Positions 36,301-55,945 of a stretch of 64,000 nucleotides of DNA are shown here, piece after piece. How positions within the stretch are numbered: the first letter of the stretch is position 1; each line of letters opens with the position of its first letter. The notes under the pieces were generated by a model. The model had not been told where the DNA came from, made no database searches, and saw only the letters and a program-made list of their open reading frames with translations. The stretch is from Liolophura sinensis (lineage: Eukaryota; Mollusca; Polyplacophora; Chitonida; Chitonidae): positions 8,866,001-8,930,000 of the forward strand of contig NC_088300.1 of the NCBI RefSeq assembly GCF_032854445.1, read 5' to 3'. A program made the position numbers and the translations under genes.

Positions 36301-39087
36301 TTTTAAATATGATGGTTTTCGAGTTTTAACTGTTTTGATTTTTTCTTATCTGATTTTAAATATGTCTTTGTTTGATTTTTGATGTTCTCACCATCATTTC
36401 GAAAACCTTAACCGTCTCCTGTTTTCACCTTGTTCTCGCCACGATATGGCTGAAATATTGCCGATGTGGCGTTAAGCCATAATCATTCATTCATTCCGAA
36501 TCTCTCTCCAGCGGCCAATCCTTCAATTCAACAAACTGGTTTCCTTCGCGCGATACTTGACTCTCCATGCATTGATATGGTTTTAAATAATCCAGTGGAG
36601 GTAGATGAGAGTTAGATAAGGCCAGACTGTGTCCATTAACACATCATACATAGAATATCATCTCAAATTTCAATTATGAATAATTTTAAAATGTGTCCTG
36701 TTTGTAGGTAAAAGTGGAGAAAAAGGTATTCGAGTATTGAGCTGTGTTGCTGCGAATTCTGTGACGTCATATGCAATTCTACGTGCTGGGTAGGTGTGAT
36801 CTGTCAACATTTCTTGCTTTATTCTTCCACTGGCCACTAATTCTTCTCGAGTGGTCTTGCGGGCTGTTCTTGTGGAGTATTCTACTCTGGCAAAGTGCAA
36901 CCGGTCCTACCAAAGTGGCATCCATGTGAAAACGCCTGACTTTTAACGTTATATATAAAATAAGCATAAATGAAAGCATGGACTGGTGAGTGTTAACGTA
37001 CATTGTGAGGTTTTGGTGTTTTCCACAGAATGCTTGTCTATGGAACAAGGCTAAACACCGTCGGGACCGGGTTCTTTCAACAGACCCGTTCACCGGGATC
37101 TCCCAGAACACCAACGTTCATGTGGCCAACAAGACCGGTTATATGAATGAAACAACTGCTGGTTCAACAGTGGCTTCCTCCGCTCTCTGTCCGCTTTCCT
37201 CCGCTCTCTGTTCCTCTTTCCTCCGCTCTCTGTTCCTCTTTCCTCCGCTCTCTGTCCGCTTTCCTCCGCTCTCTGTTCCTCTATTTTCATCTCTCTGTTC
37301 CTCTTTCCTCCGCTCTCTGTCCGCTTTCCTCCGCTCTCTATAAATATAGTCACCGTTGTATGGGCGAAATACCGATTTCTGCGTGAGGTAGTGAGATATT
37401 AATATGATTGTAATGAATCATCGTTCCAAAAATAATCTTGGCTTTTAAAAATCAAAATCATGTTAAAACAGCCCGAAATAGTTCTGAATGATGTTTATGC
37501 TTAGGTGTGGCGATGGGATAGTGTTTGAGAAGAACGCCGGCTTCGAGACGCGAGGGTTGCGAGTTTTCAGCCCGTATTTTGAGGGATTCAAACTGAAAGG
37601 CAGTAACCAGCTCATGTTCGTCTGTAATATCACAGTTTGTGACCACAATTGTAACGGGGTAAGTTCATGTCTTACAGGTCATTCTTACACCATAGACGGT
37701 TTAATATCATCAGATCTCAAAGATCAAAGGAGTGAGGGCAATAGTTAAAATGTTTGTTTTTCAATCGCCAAGACACATGAGGTGTGGGTTCAACCCCAAC
37801 ACTGGGAAAGACTTTTTGGATTTCCCCGCCCTCATTTTACGTGGAGCATTGGTGTCAATGGGCGGTTCAGGTTCGTGGGTCCGTTTGCGCAGTTGAAGAC
37901 CACTTGTCTTCCACGCATATATACACATGGGAAAGTTCGTAAGTAACTTATCAAAGGCTAGTGGTTTACCTCAGGAACTTAAGAATTCTGTAGCACGGCG
38001 TTGAACAACAATTAGATAAATAACTGTACTTATAGAACATTGAGGCAGAACACAAGCGTTACAGTCGAATCTATGTAGTTATACTCCATGTAATTTGAAC
38101 CACTGTGTTGTCCATCAGATCTCCCATCAATTTATCCTCGGAAACACCTATTTGTTTCACCAGCTTGAGCCCTCGCCTGCTTTTGGTTTCTCGTTTCAGT
38201 TCTTTTCTGAGTCCTTCACTAGATAGTTTCTTGTAATGTTTGCAATACTTAACAAATACATAGATATAAGTGACTTTAATAAAGCATTCCTCTTTGCAGA
38301 ATTCGTGTCCAGTGGAAGTTAAGCGTAGCATTCCAGAAAAAACGGAAGTGATCCAGATCGTGGGCGACGTGGGTAGGTTTGGAGGAAAATGTCCAGCATG
38401 CTAGTATGACGTAGATCGCCGTGACTGCCAATGATCTTGTTTTGGGCCTTTGTGTTTAGTGTAAAATGACTCTTGGTAACGTGTTTGAAGACCAAGACTC
38501 CTTGCTGTGCATTATGACAGCCTTACATAAAGCAGCTGTATTGGTTTAGCGTTGAATAGCAGGCTTCTTGATGATAATGCTGATGTGCTGATAAACCTCA
38601 ATTATTTATTCCATATAATGACCTTCCTGGAGAGCAGCCTGCGGATGGTCGTGGGTTTCCCCTGTGCTCTGTCCAGTTTTCTCGCACCATAATGCTGGCC
38701 GCCGTCGTATAAGTGAAATTATCTTGAGTAAGCCGTAAAACACATTGTGACTGTTGTTTTATCTGGAAAGTTTTGTCACTTCTCAGCTGGTAATAATAAT
38801 AATAATTTTCCTTTTCATCAGACGTAACGGATGAACCGGAATTAGTGTTGGTGGGCAGTTTGCTAACCCCGCCCTCGTCCACACCCGCTAGATCAGGTGG
38901 ACAGACCATACTGGTTGAGGAACAAATACATCCCGATGCAAAGGAATCCACTCGAAGTCCACTCATCATTCTGTGGTTTACAGCGGTGTTGACAGCTGCA
39001 GTCATTCTGTTAGTGTTTTCCACTCTGTTACAAGTGTGCGTCCACGTTAAGGATGATACCCTCCAACCACAGCCCAAATCGCCGTGA
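24341..39087 (+). CDS. ZP-domain transmembrane protein (9 exons)
   Basis: Proposed coding exons: 24341-24382 (signal peptide MVLLQITVVLLLLA), 24837-24887, about 25499-25692, 26266-26420, 29691-29836, 36708-36789, 37505-37658, 38300-38372, 38822-39087 (TGA). About 385 residues. The ZP-N part is in exons 3-4 (ATCKGN, KQCVFQ, YQVSCAYGGKG). Exon 5 encodes FTLRVINVHGDPFFHELPLG. The ZP-C part spans GIRVLSCVAANS, CGDGIVF, FEGFKLKGSNQLMFVCNITV and CDHNCNGNSCPVEVKR. The last exon has a transmembrane helix (LIILWFTAVLTAAVILLVFS) and a short cytoplasmic tail. ZP domains polymerise into extracellular matrices; a dibasic VKR after the last cysteines is a possible processing site. The phase between exons 2 and 3 does not close, so exon 3's start is uncertain or a small exon is missing. 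Intron 5 begins with GC. Confidence 0.85.
26543..26585 (+). repeat. Left-end fragment of the TIR element family
   Basis: The sequence ttagcttgcctgtacaaagt followed by aaggagaggtattgggag matches the left end of the element at 27066 with a few changes. It lies in ZP intron 4. Confidence 0.6.
27066..27670 (+). mobile_element. MITE-like element with 11-bp terminal inverted repeats
   Basis: The stretch starts tagctcgcctg (27066-27076) and ends caggcgagcta (27660-27670), a perfect 11-bp inverted repeat. The interior has no transposase-like frame. It contains repeated words ('ccaatcatag', 'cacagatagcca', 'tagcgatttgca') that recur in a second copy about 1.3 kb downstream. The class is inferred from the ends only; I did not find a clear target-site duplication. 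Confidence 0.55.
28400..29130 (+). mobile_element. Second copy of the 27-kb element, split by a SINE
   Basis: The interior is homologous to 27150-27600 (ccaatcatag, ggccacccat, tacacagatagcca, tagcgatttgcatat, gaactgctcaatca). The matching right end (gagc.cac.gt.ttctctgaa) resumes only after the SINE at 28936-29097. It lies in ZP intron 4. Confidence 0.65.
28936..29097 (+). mobile_element. SINE nested in the MITE-like copy
   Basis: The body and tail are present (tcatgctggctttctc, acctgcggatggtcgtgggt, gtgaaatattctttagtacg, aaataaataaatc); the tRNA-like head is missing. Confidence 0.85.
29385..29455 (+). mobile_element. SINE tail fragment in ZP intron 4
   Basis: agaagtattctagagaactg followed by cgataaacaccaatcagtca resembles the SINE 3' end. 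It directly follows a short degenerate repeat (gggcac.aaggtttcctc, 29230-29390). Confidence 0.5.
30160..30388 (+). mobile_element. SINE copy in ZP intron 5
   Basis: It carries the head (gtggcgcaatgacctagga), an internal tRNA B-box-like stretch (gagttcgccgagctc), the body (gcctgcggatagtcgttggt) and the tail (gtcgtataagtgaaatgttt ... aatcaaataaatg). It ends just before the LINE target site. Confidence 0.8.
30985..31876 (+). pseudogene. LINE ORF1 (zinc-knuckle protein), frameshifted
   Basis: The frame opens at ATGGCTTCATCTG and breaks at the run of A near 31022-31035, continuing in another frame to 31467. It shifts again near 31450 and runs to 31876. The last part has three zinc knuckles: CFSCQRFGHGRSQC, CFRCAEAGHEGFDC and CFNCSGAHMASSKDC. 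Such proteins coat the element RNA and assist reverse transcription. A further Ser/Pro-rich frame (32025-32372, with SPSRSPKKSRPRSR) is the likely ORF1 C-terminus after another break. Confidence 0.85.
32341..35957 (+). pseudogene. LINE ORF2 (endonuclease - reverse transcriptase - RNase H), degraded
   Basis: The start reads IIQ-stop-NCRGLK: TAA replaces the Trp codon expected in the usual endonuclease opening. The endonuclease continues to about 33600 (CLQETHL, IIMGDFNSHN, SAIDLTI, GSDHFP). The reverse transcriptase (33600-34600) has NNYRPIALTS, FDLEKAYDT, MGVPQGSILSPTLFS and YVDDFLI, with an in-frame TGA at about 33803. RNase H (35180-35570) shows IYSDGSKDGD, SAEARAILLAL, VICSDSLSCL and SHTGIHGNTVVDREAK. 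A C-terminal CVGC...HILVDC motif follows. At least five frame breaks (about 33595, 34500, 34680, 35150 and 35464) make it non-functional. Confidence 0.92.
35972..36245 (+). mobile_element. Full-length tRNA-derived SINE inside the LINE 3' UTR
   Basis: This is the best-preserved copy in the window. The head has an A-box-like tggctcagtcggttagcgcg and a B-box-like gagtttcaagtcc, as in tRNA-derived Pol III promoters. The conserved body and tail follow, ending in (aaat)n. It lies between the end of ORF2 and the LINE 3' tail, so it inserted into the LINE or was carried by it. Confidence 0.92.
37170..37345. repeat. 22-bp pyrimidine-rich repeat in ZP intron 6
   Basis: Repeats of tttcctccgctctctgttcc / tttcctccgctctctgtccg, about eight copies. 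All pyrimidine-rich units are on the plus strand. The array is about 160 bp upstream of ZP exon 7. Confidence 0.9.
38625..38748 (+). mobile_element. 5'-truncated SINE in ZP intron 8
   Basis: agcctgcggatggtcgtggg, ataatgctggccgccgtcgt and gtgaaattatcttgagtaag are present; the head is missing. Confidence 0.85.
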
Positions 39088-40137
39088 CAACAACGTGCCG
39101 TAATGAAGAGGCGTCAGTTCCAAAGTTCCCATTCAGTCTATAGGCCATTCAGTCCATGAATGTTTTATATGTATTCTCACTGCATAACGTCTTAAACAGA
39201 TCTTGTTCATGTAATTCCAGTGTCCATACACTATAAATTGGGTGTGTGCATTTGTTATGTTGATTTGGGACGGTTAGAGATTTGCTGAATGTTTGTTTGG
39301 TTAAATCAACCTACACCTTATAAAAACTGTTTTGGCACCTCGTTAGGTATACTCTGTTAAGTTGATAAATTCGTTTTCTTTTTCGTCCTACGCCGACTAA
39401 GACGTTTTCATTCTTCGTTTTGCACGGACTACCATCTTGTTTTGTTGTTAAAATAATTTGTTATACTTATTTTTTAGCCAAACAGCTTCATTGTTGAGGT
39501 ATTTGACTGTTAAAGATGTTGTGTTGTTGCGTTTTTGTCACGTTTCTCATGTTATGCTTACATCTAGTTTGTATGGCGGTTTGAATTTTACCAAGGTTTC
39601 AATCTTCCAAATCGAAAAGGTATCTGTAGAATTAATTCCGGTTGTGTGTTCATATTTATCATCTTCAGATTATTTATGCGCAATTGACTGAAAACTGGTT
39701 TAATGTTAAAGTTTTTCTACTTTTAAGGAAAGACCTATATATCATCGATATTAATGTTTGTACTGTTCTTCCTTATACACAAAATATATTTTGCTTGCGT
39801 GACTATCGATCGGTAAATTCAATAGACCAGGTCATCTGTAAGTCAAGACAAAGTCTGCATGCTGACAGAGTGGTCACACAGCCCAAGCACTGTCTGGAAT
39901 ATGTGTAGTTTGGGACGGCGGCTAAGATGTTAGCGTGCTGGCAGAGACGTTAGTGCGCTGGCTCAGACGCTAGTGCGCTGGCACACACGTTAGTACGCTG
40001 ACTCGGACCTTGATGTGCTGCTTCGGACTGGCTCGAGGGCTCAAAAACTCCGGTTTCCTCCATGCACTCTGGTTACCTCAGGCATAAACCTGAACGCCGT
40101 CAGATATGAGCAGATTCTAGATCACTGCATTAAACAC

Positions 40138-40258
40138 AATCTGGGATCGCCAGCAACCCGCGAATAGTTGTCGGATTCTCCGGGCTCTGCCTGGTTTCCT
40201 TCGACCATAATGCTGGTCGCCGTCGTATAAGTAAAATATTGAGTAAATAAATAAATCT
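40138..40258 (+). mobile_element. SINE 3' half
   Basis: cagcaacccgcgaatagttg, ataatgctggtcgccgtcgt and an aataaataaatc end. It is immediately followed by another copy. Confidence 0.8.
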
Positions 40259-40261
40259 GGA

Positions 40262-40435
40262 ATCCTCCGTGGCCGAGGTGGTTAGCGTGCCAGCTAACGA
40301 TCCACGTGCATCTCACCATTGCGGTTGCAGTGAGTTCAAGCCAGCTCCTGATGGCTTTTTCTCCGGCGGTACGTGGGGTCTGACAGCAACCTGCGGATGG
40401 TCCTGGGTTTCTCCAGCGCTCTGCCCGGTTTTAAT
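40262..40435 (+). mobile_element. SINE 5' two thirds, abutting the previous copy
   Basis: The head tccgtggccgaggtggttag, a tRNA-like gagttcaagccagc and the body acctgcggatggtcctgggt are present. It breaks off after gctctgcccggtttt, so the tail is lost. Confidence 0.85.
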
Positions 40436-40854
40436 CAATCACCAGTTATTACTGCAAGCACTAGTGCTCTCCAAGTTTAGCTTTACAATGAGTAAAATTC
40501 TCTTGTAAGTAAATACAGACAGAGCGTCCAGAATCTCTGGCGCTTTGCTTCATAATTCCAGTTCCGCTTAATGGCTGTACATTCATCGCGTTGAATTAGA
40601 TCGCCATGTTGGATATATGAACAGTTGGAATCAAAGCGCAACTGAGATACATATTTTGTTATCTTCAACTGATATTTTAGCACTGTACAAGATTTGAATG
40701 CTGATTTCACTCATTCGCCTAAAACATAACTCGCGTCTTTCAAACATCATTGAAATTTGTTGACTGCTTTTCTTTGCATGATTCCGTCTTATTTTCGTAC
40801 TTTATATTTAATTCTTTGGTGATTTGTGTTATTGTCGTTTTGGGGATTGGCCTT

Positions 40855-40992
40855 GTGATCTGCAACGTCCTTAATAGTTGACGGATGGCATACGATTGTC
40901 TGTTTCGACAGATTTCTCCCACCATGTTGTTGGCCATCGTCATATAATTGAAATATTCTTTAGTACAGTGTAAAACAAATATAAAAAAACAC
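40855..40992 (+). mobile_element. Diverged SINE 3' half
   Basis: ttgacggatggcatacgatt, accatgttgttggccatcgt and ttgaaatattctttagtaca match the family body and tail at reduced identity. Confidence 0.65.
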
Positions 40993-41964
40993 CATCCATC
41001 AATCCCAATTAATCAATTAACGTGTGCCTGAGACGCTAATTATAAAAGACCTGGGGAAACTATAGACTTTGCTTCAATCCCAGCATCGGACAGGGAATTG
41101 TTGAGATTGCTCTGCTTCCATTGTTCTGGGGATTTGGTGGCCATAAGTGGCCACAAACTTCTTGCATGAAGCTCCATGAAGATTTCCTACCTTACAACAA
41201 TATCGTACAACGGTCCTCGCTCAGTCCGCCACATACACTTGCCAAGAGCATGTGATTTGATGCCGGTACTCCGGGTTTTCTTCACCATGTCACTGACCAC
41301 CGGTGTGTAATTGGAACCGTTTATTCTACTAAGCTTAAACCTATAAGCGTGAGAGAACGTTTGCGTGATGTCAGAATTGTCGCTGTGTGTTTTTTGCCAG
41401 ACACGGCCAGGTTTGGAGGATCATCCCAGAACCTTAGTGTTTGTCCGATTTTTACAGATATTCTGTGTACATGTAATAAAACCATGGACAATATGTACGA
41501 TACTCTATTGTCCTCTTTGAACTGGGACTGTTTCGATCAGACGTCTTGTTTCCATGACGGCCGACTTGAAATATGGAAAATTTGAATCAAAAGTTGATGC
41601 AAATACGATTGACGTCATACGGGTTTACACTGGAAATCAAAATCTGGTATAAGCCAACAGTTGGATCAGGTGATATATACACGCGATCAAAGTCATATTA
41701 CTTTACACTGTGACTTCAGATTTGGAATCTGAATGAATTACTGTCCTATTAGACTATTGGCGATTTGATGCAACACCTGGATTGTTCCAACTAAGTAACT
41801 GATCTAGAAAAGATTATATTACACATGGGAGGCAAACAACTGTAATCTTTAAGACCTGGAAGACAGGTAAGCTGCTCAACAATGTCCAAGATTCCTACAT
41901 GCTGTTTGCCAGGAGACTGCACGACAATGGCAACAAGAGACCACAGGATAGTTAGGCATACATT

Positions 41965-41970
41965 TTTATT
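41965..41970 (-). terminator. Candidate polyadenylation signal of the HHIP-like gene
   Basis: AATAAA on the minus strand, about 490 bp past the proposed stop codon. Confidence 0.35.
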
Positions 41971-42454
41971 AAATACCTCCTTACAGTTCGCGCATCTATT
42001 TGCAGAAATAGCACTCCAGCATTTATGATTTTCGTAAATAAACACAAATATGTACATCCTGGACATAGTCATGTGATGGGAGCATTAGTGCCAAATCATA
42101 ACAAATATGTTACCCGTGTTATTCAATTTGTAGAGCTCTGTGTATCTAAATGAATACCACCAAACACTGATTGATTTGAATTCATAAAAGGTGCATAAGC
42201 TCATGAAAGTGTACCATTATCTGAAATCGGTGAATAGTTATACTTTCAAGTAGGATCTTGCTGATAATTCTTGCAGAAATGCAAGAGGGACAAACGAGGA
42301 GCCCCAAACGTCATGTACACATGCAGGACGGAAGTATGCAGGTCAGTCCGAGTAGACCTGGAGATTGACAGCTAACCCAGACATACCGGATGCAGGGAGC
42401 ATGACCACGTACCCAAATGTGGACGTTTCGGTATCTCTAGATCTGTTACAGCTT

Positions 42455-51933
<9,479 letters not shown>

Positions 51934-52887
51934 ATCACCGGTATGGTGTATAGTCTAGACTACAACCCCACGTTCAAGCGGGGTGGGCTGACTGGCCGTA
52001 TGAAAACTGTATGTGCAGACTCCTACAACCTTTCTTTAGCGCCTGTAACCTAGTGATAAGGCCCTGCCGAGCCCACGGCTGTCCTCGCGTGTAAATAGCA
52101 GCACTACAGTGCACAGGAAACGACTGACTTCATTTACATATTTATGACACCTGGCTGAAGGAAGAAGATATCAAAGCGATTTGCCATAACAACAGGGTCC
52201 ATAATGGGCGACATTTTATCTTCTATATCGTTTAAAATAAACGTGTAAAACAACTTACTTGCTTTTCATTTACCTTGAGAATTATACTTGCCCGGACTTC
52301 TCAAAATTGATTTATTTAATTGTAGTTTAACCCCTTATTGAATTTCGAGAAATTGTCACTTTACAAACTGGAAAAAGTGGAATGCCTTGGGTAAACCACA
52401 TACCTTTGACAAGTTAGTGATGAACTTTCTCCCGTGTGCAGTATACAAATATGCACACACCATATTGATGAAAGGCGGTGGGCTTCTGGGAATGTTAGAT
52501 GGTCATGCACATGAACTTCGTCGACAGCCCATGAACAGTTAGAACGGTGGAATTTACCCTTAACTCTTCTCTTTATGGCCGCGGGTTTTAAACCGCACCT
52601 TGTATATGTCCTGGTGATTGAAAGGCAATTATCTTCGCCGCAGTCCGCTTCGGCCGCAGTTCACTTCCCATCTTATTTTGGCCTTATTATAGAGGCACTT
52701 TTTTAAATAAAAAAGGCAGTTGAATTAGAGTGACTATGAAGTGGACACAGTAGCACTAACGTTGTTTTCCCATTTTGTCCGTGTCATTCTGTTTATTTCT
52801 ATCCCTCGGTTTGATAGGCTTGTGGCTTCGTCAATAATGTTATTCCCCTCGTATGACTGCAGCTACCACAGTATATAATCGGTTATG

Positions 52888-53262
52888 TGGAGTGAGTGAG
52901 TGTTTGGGGTTTAACGTCGTACTTAACAATTTTTCAGTCATATGACGACGAAGGAGTGCTTAGAGTGTATATAATGTGCCTCCTTTTTGCAGGACGGATT
53001 TTCACCGGTCTTTCATCTAATGCTGCTTCACTGAGACGACTTACCGAAGGCAAGTAAACCACCCCACCCGAGCCATTATACTGATACGAGTCAAGCAGTC
53101 GTTGCACTATCCCCTTAATGCTGAATGCCAAGAGAGGAAGTTACTTCCTCTTTTTTTTTTTTAAGGTCTTAGGTGTGACCCGACCCACGTTTGACCCAGG
53201 ATCTATCGCTCCCGACACGGACGCTCTCCCAACTCTGCTATCGGGGCCGGTATGGCTATGTG
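52888..53262 (+). mobile_element. Dispersed repeat with a tRNA-like 3' part
   Basis: Begins gtgagtgagtgtttggggtt then taacgtcgtacttaacaatt and tttcagtcatatgacgacga. It passes through ctgcttcactgagacgactt and gttgcactatccccttaatg, then ends in gtgtgacccgacccacgttt gacccagg. From memory, similar sequences are widespread in mollusc genomes. The 3' part resembles a tRNA T-arm region. No coding capacity. Confidence 0.6.
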
Positions 53263-53989
53263 GAGGTCAGCCTGTTATTTCTGTATATGGGTACGATTCG
53301 CGCAGGTCGAAGGCACATGACGGTCTTCTTCACGCTGTGTGGTGTTTGTACTGATCGATTGATGCGTCACATGAGGAAATTTACTATACAGGACAGTTAC
53401 ATGCAAGATGCCGACAAAATTCACCAGTCATTTTCCAGTCTATAATGATTGCCAGTATAATGGCCGTTCTTCCAAATGGCGACCATGATGGGATCGGGAT
53501 GATCACAATGCAACATAAGCATGGGGACTGAGGGCATCGACATATCGGCTAGAGTCAACATTGTTGGCTCTTTTGTAACGTTTCTGTTTTACCTGATGGG
53601 TACTTTCCTTTTGGTTTGTCCTTCACATAGCCGTATATGCGTAAACCTTTGGTAAGCAGTCAAAAAAGGGGTAAATTTTCAATTTATGTGGTCAATTATA
53701 AACTAATAGCTTATATCGTATAAGCCTGCTTCAGTGACTACCTAAGGAATAGTCGCGGATCTGTCAGCGACCTCTGCCAAACACGTGACCCAGCTGGTCA
53801 AAGTGATCAGGATATACATGCCTCCCTAGGCGTAAAAAATCTAGGCGTCGACCAAAATAAGAAACTGTCACGGAACTATGGGCATGTTGATGTATTTTTG
53901 CTCGTGAAAAGACGAATTGGTAAATGCTACAATATCGAGAGTAGCAGGCCCCTCTCCCGAATGACCCAGCCAAGGACCTCAATCAAATC

Positions 53990-54862
53990 AGCCAGAAAGA
54001 GCCCTCACCTGAACCAGCCAGAGAGAGCCTTCACCTGAACCAGCCAGAGAGAGCCTTCACCTGAACCAGCCAAAAAGGGGACGTCACCTAAATGAGCCAG
54101 AAAGGGACGTCACCTGAATGAACCAGCGAGAACCTTCTCACCCAACAAGACAGCAAGGGACGTCACCTGAATGAGCCAGCAAAGGAAGTCACCTGAATGA
54201 GCCAGCAAGAGCCTTTTCACCGAACCAGACAGCAAGGGACGTCACCTGAATGAGCCAGTGAATGCCTTCTCGCCGAACAAGACAGCAAGCCACGTAACCT
54301 GAATGAACCAGCATGGGACGTCACCTAAATGAGCCAGCAAGGGACGTCACCTGAATGAGCCAGCACGGTGCGTCACCTGAATGTGCAAGCAAGAGACGTC
54401 GCCTGAATGAGCCAGCGAATGCCTTCTCGCCGAACAAGACAGCAAGGCACGTAACCTGAATGAGCCAGCAAGGGACGTCACCTGAATGAGCCAGCAAGGG
54501 ACGTCACCTGAATGAGCCAGCACGGGACATCACCTGAATGTGCAAGCAAGAGACGTCACCTGAATGAGCCAGCGAGAACCTTCTCACCGAACAAGACACC
54601 AAGGCACGTCACCTGACTGAGCCAGCAAGGGACGTCACCTGAATGAGCCAGCAAGGGACGTCACCTGAATGAGCCAGCACGGGACATCACCTGAATGTGC
54701 AAGCAAGAGACGTCACCTGAATGAGCCAGCGAGAACCTTCTCACCGAACAAGACACCAAGGCACGTCACCTGACTGAGCCAGCAAGGGACGTCACCTGAA
54801 TGAGCAAGCAAGAGACGTCACCTGAATGAGATATCTAGGGACGTCACCTGAATGAGACAGCA
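53990..54862. repeat. 27-bp minisatellite upstream of the HHIP-like gene
   Basis: About 30 units of gacgtcacctgaatgagcca then gcaaggg, in places alternating with variants (gagaaccttctcaccgaaca, agacagcaagg). Stretches of about 150-170 bp recur (compare 54480-54640 with 54630-54790), so there is higher-order structure. Most units contain ACGTCA and CACCTG. The array lies 2.1-2.9 kb upstream of the HHIP-like start codon. Confidence 0.95.
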
Positions 54863-55837
54863 AGGGTTCTTGAATCGCTCTAGGAAATTTGCCTCGTCTT
54901 TAATTGGGCTCTTCCTAGTTTGCTCCGTCACAAACCTTACAATTACAACATAAGAGAAATATTGCTGAACGCCAGTATGTTGTGAAACCCGAATTCAATG
55001 AATATATAAATGACTTGAGTGCAGGACTTAGTATCACTCGGCTAACAACCCCATACATTGAAATCTTGATGTCAGACCCGTGTCCCCTCATCGTCTTGCT
55101 GGCTCTGGACAACAATTTTGAACAGAAAGCTTGAAATTTAAACAGAATATCCTTAAAACTGATGGCAGATCCTCTTTTAAATGCAATCGTAGCGTAATTT
55201 ATATGTAAGTCATGTGGTTACCGACTTAGATCGTCTATTTTAGGTTCACAAAACAAGGGCATCGGAAATGAGCCTTGTGTTACATGTGCTGGATCATTCT
55301 CATTTGGTTTTCATTCTTTTCCCAGCTCTGAAAATACCTGCTCAATTTCGTGCACCATAATCATTTTCTGGTGAAATACAAAAATCTACAATTTCTACGC
55401 CGAGAACATTATATATCTTGAATCACTTTACCCAAGGCGCTGACGACATCTGGCGGTGCATATCTTACAAGCACGTTTCCATTGTGGTGAACGGAGATAC
55501 GGTCTATAAAAACGCTACAGGCAAAAAAATTCACCCAGATTGTTTTATCTCAAATATGGATGGATATCGATACGCATAGTCCACGCAGGCAGGTTAAAAT
55601 AAATTTTGCTCTCGCACGTTACAAAAGGAACATGAAACCCCGATTCCTGATAATCCTACATACAGTAGAAGGGAATTCTGTATTTACATAGAAATAACTT
55701 TTGCATTTTTTGACACGACAACTTCGAGTCACCTTATATACGCATGAGAACACCTCGCTTTCGGCACGCACAAACAACACAGGTTATAAAGCACGTCTAC
55801 AGCTCAGAAGGGTTTATATGCTCTATGTCTGCTCTAT

Positions 55838-55945
55838 GGTTCTGTAAAGTCCTCCCACCACAATACTGGCTGACGTATCAGTGAAATAGTCTTAAGTAAG
55901 ACTTAAAATACCACTGAAGTAAATGCATAAATACATTTCTATGAA
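55838..55945 (+). mobile_element. SINE tail fragment
   Basis: tcctcccaccacaatactgg, ctgacgtatcagtgaaatag and cttaagtaagacttaaaata then aaatgcataaata match the SINE 3' end with divergence. Confidence 0.65.

Larger units (their letters stand above)
30408..36495 (+). mobile_element. Full-length non-LTR retrotransposon (LINE, I-like) with 14-bp TSD
   Basis: The element is flanked by the perfect direct repeat ccgaatctctctcc at 30394-30407 and 36496-36509. It contains a 5' UTR of about 580 bp, ORF1 with three CCHC zinc knuckles, and ORF2 with apurinic-type endonuclease, reverse transcriptase, RNase H and a C-terminal Cys/His motif. The 3' UTR ends in gccataatcattcattcattc. ORF1 with zinc knuckles plus RNase H in ORF2 fits the I superfamily; clade assignment would need a tree. 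Both ORFs are broken, so this copy should be inactive. A SINE sits in the 3' UTR. The element lies in sense orientation in ZP intron 5. Confidence 0.93.
39088..42454. other. Intergenic region between the ZP gene and the HHIP-like gene
   Basis: This is convergent intergenic DNA holding the 3' UTRs of both genes, three SINE copies and a short degenerate repeat (about 22 bp, gctggc.cagacgttagtgc, 39910-40010). None of the open frames has recognisable domains or good splice context. Confidence 0.6.

Noticed and set aside
36990..37343. Possible extra ZP exon with NACLWNKAKHRRDRVLSTDP
   Set aside because: In the phase left by exon 6 it reaches a stop, and exon 6 joins exon 7 directly (LRAG-CGDGIVF) as in other ZP proteins.
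39458..39908. Two overlapping plus-strand ORFs downstream of the ZP gene
   Set aside because: Low-complexity, hydrophobic translations without family resemblance; more likely 3' UTR or intergenic DNA.
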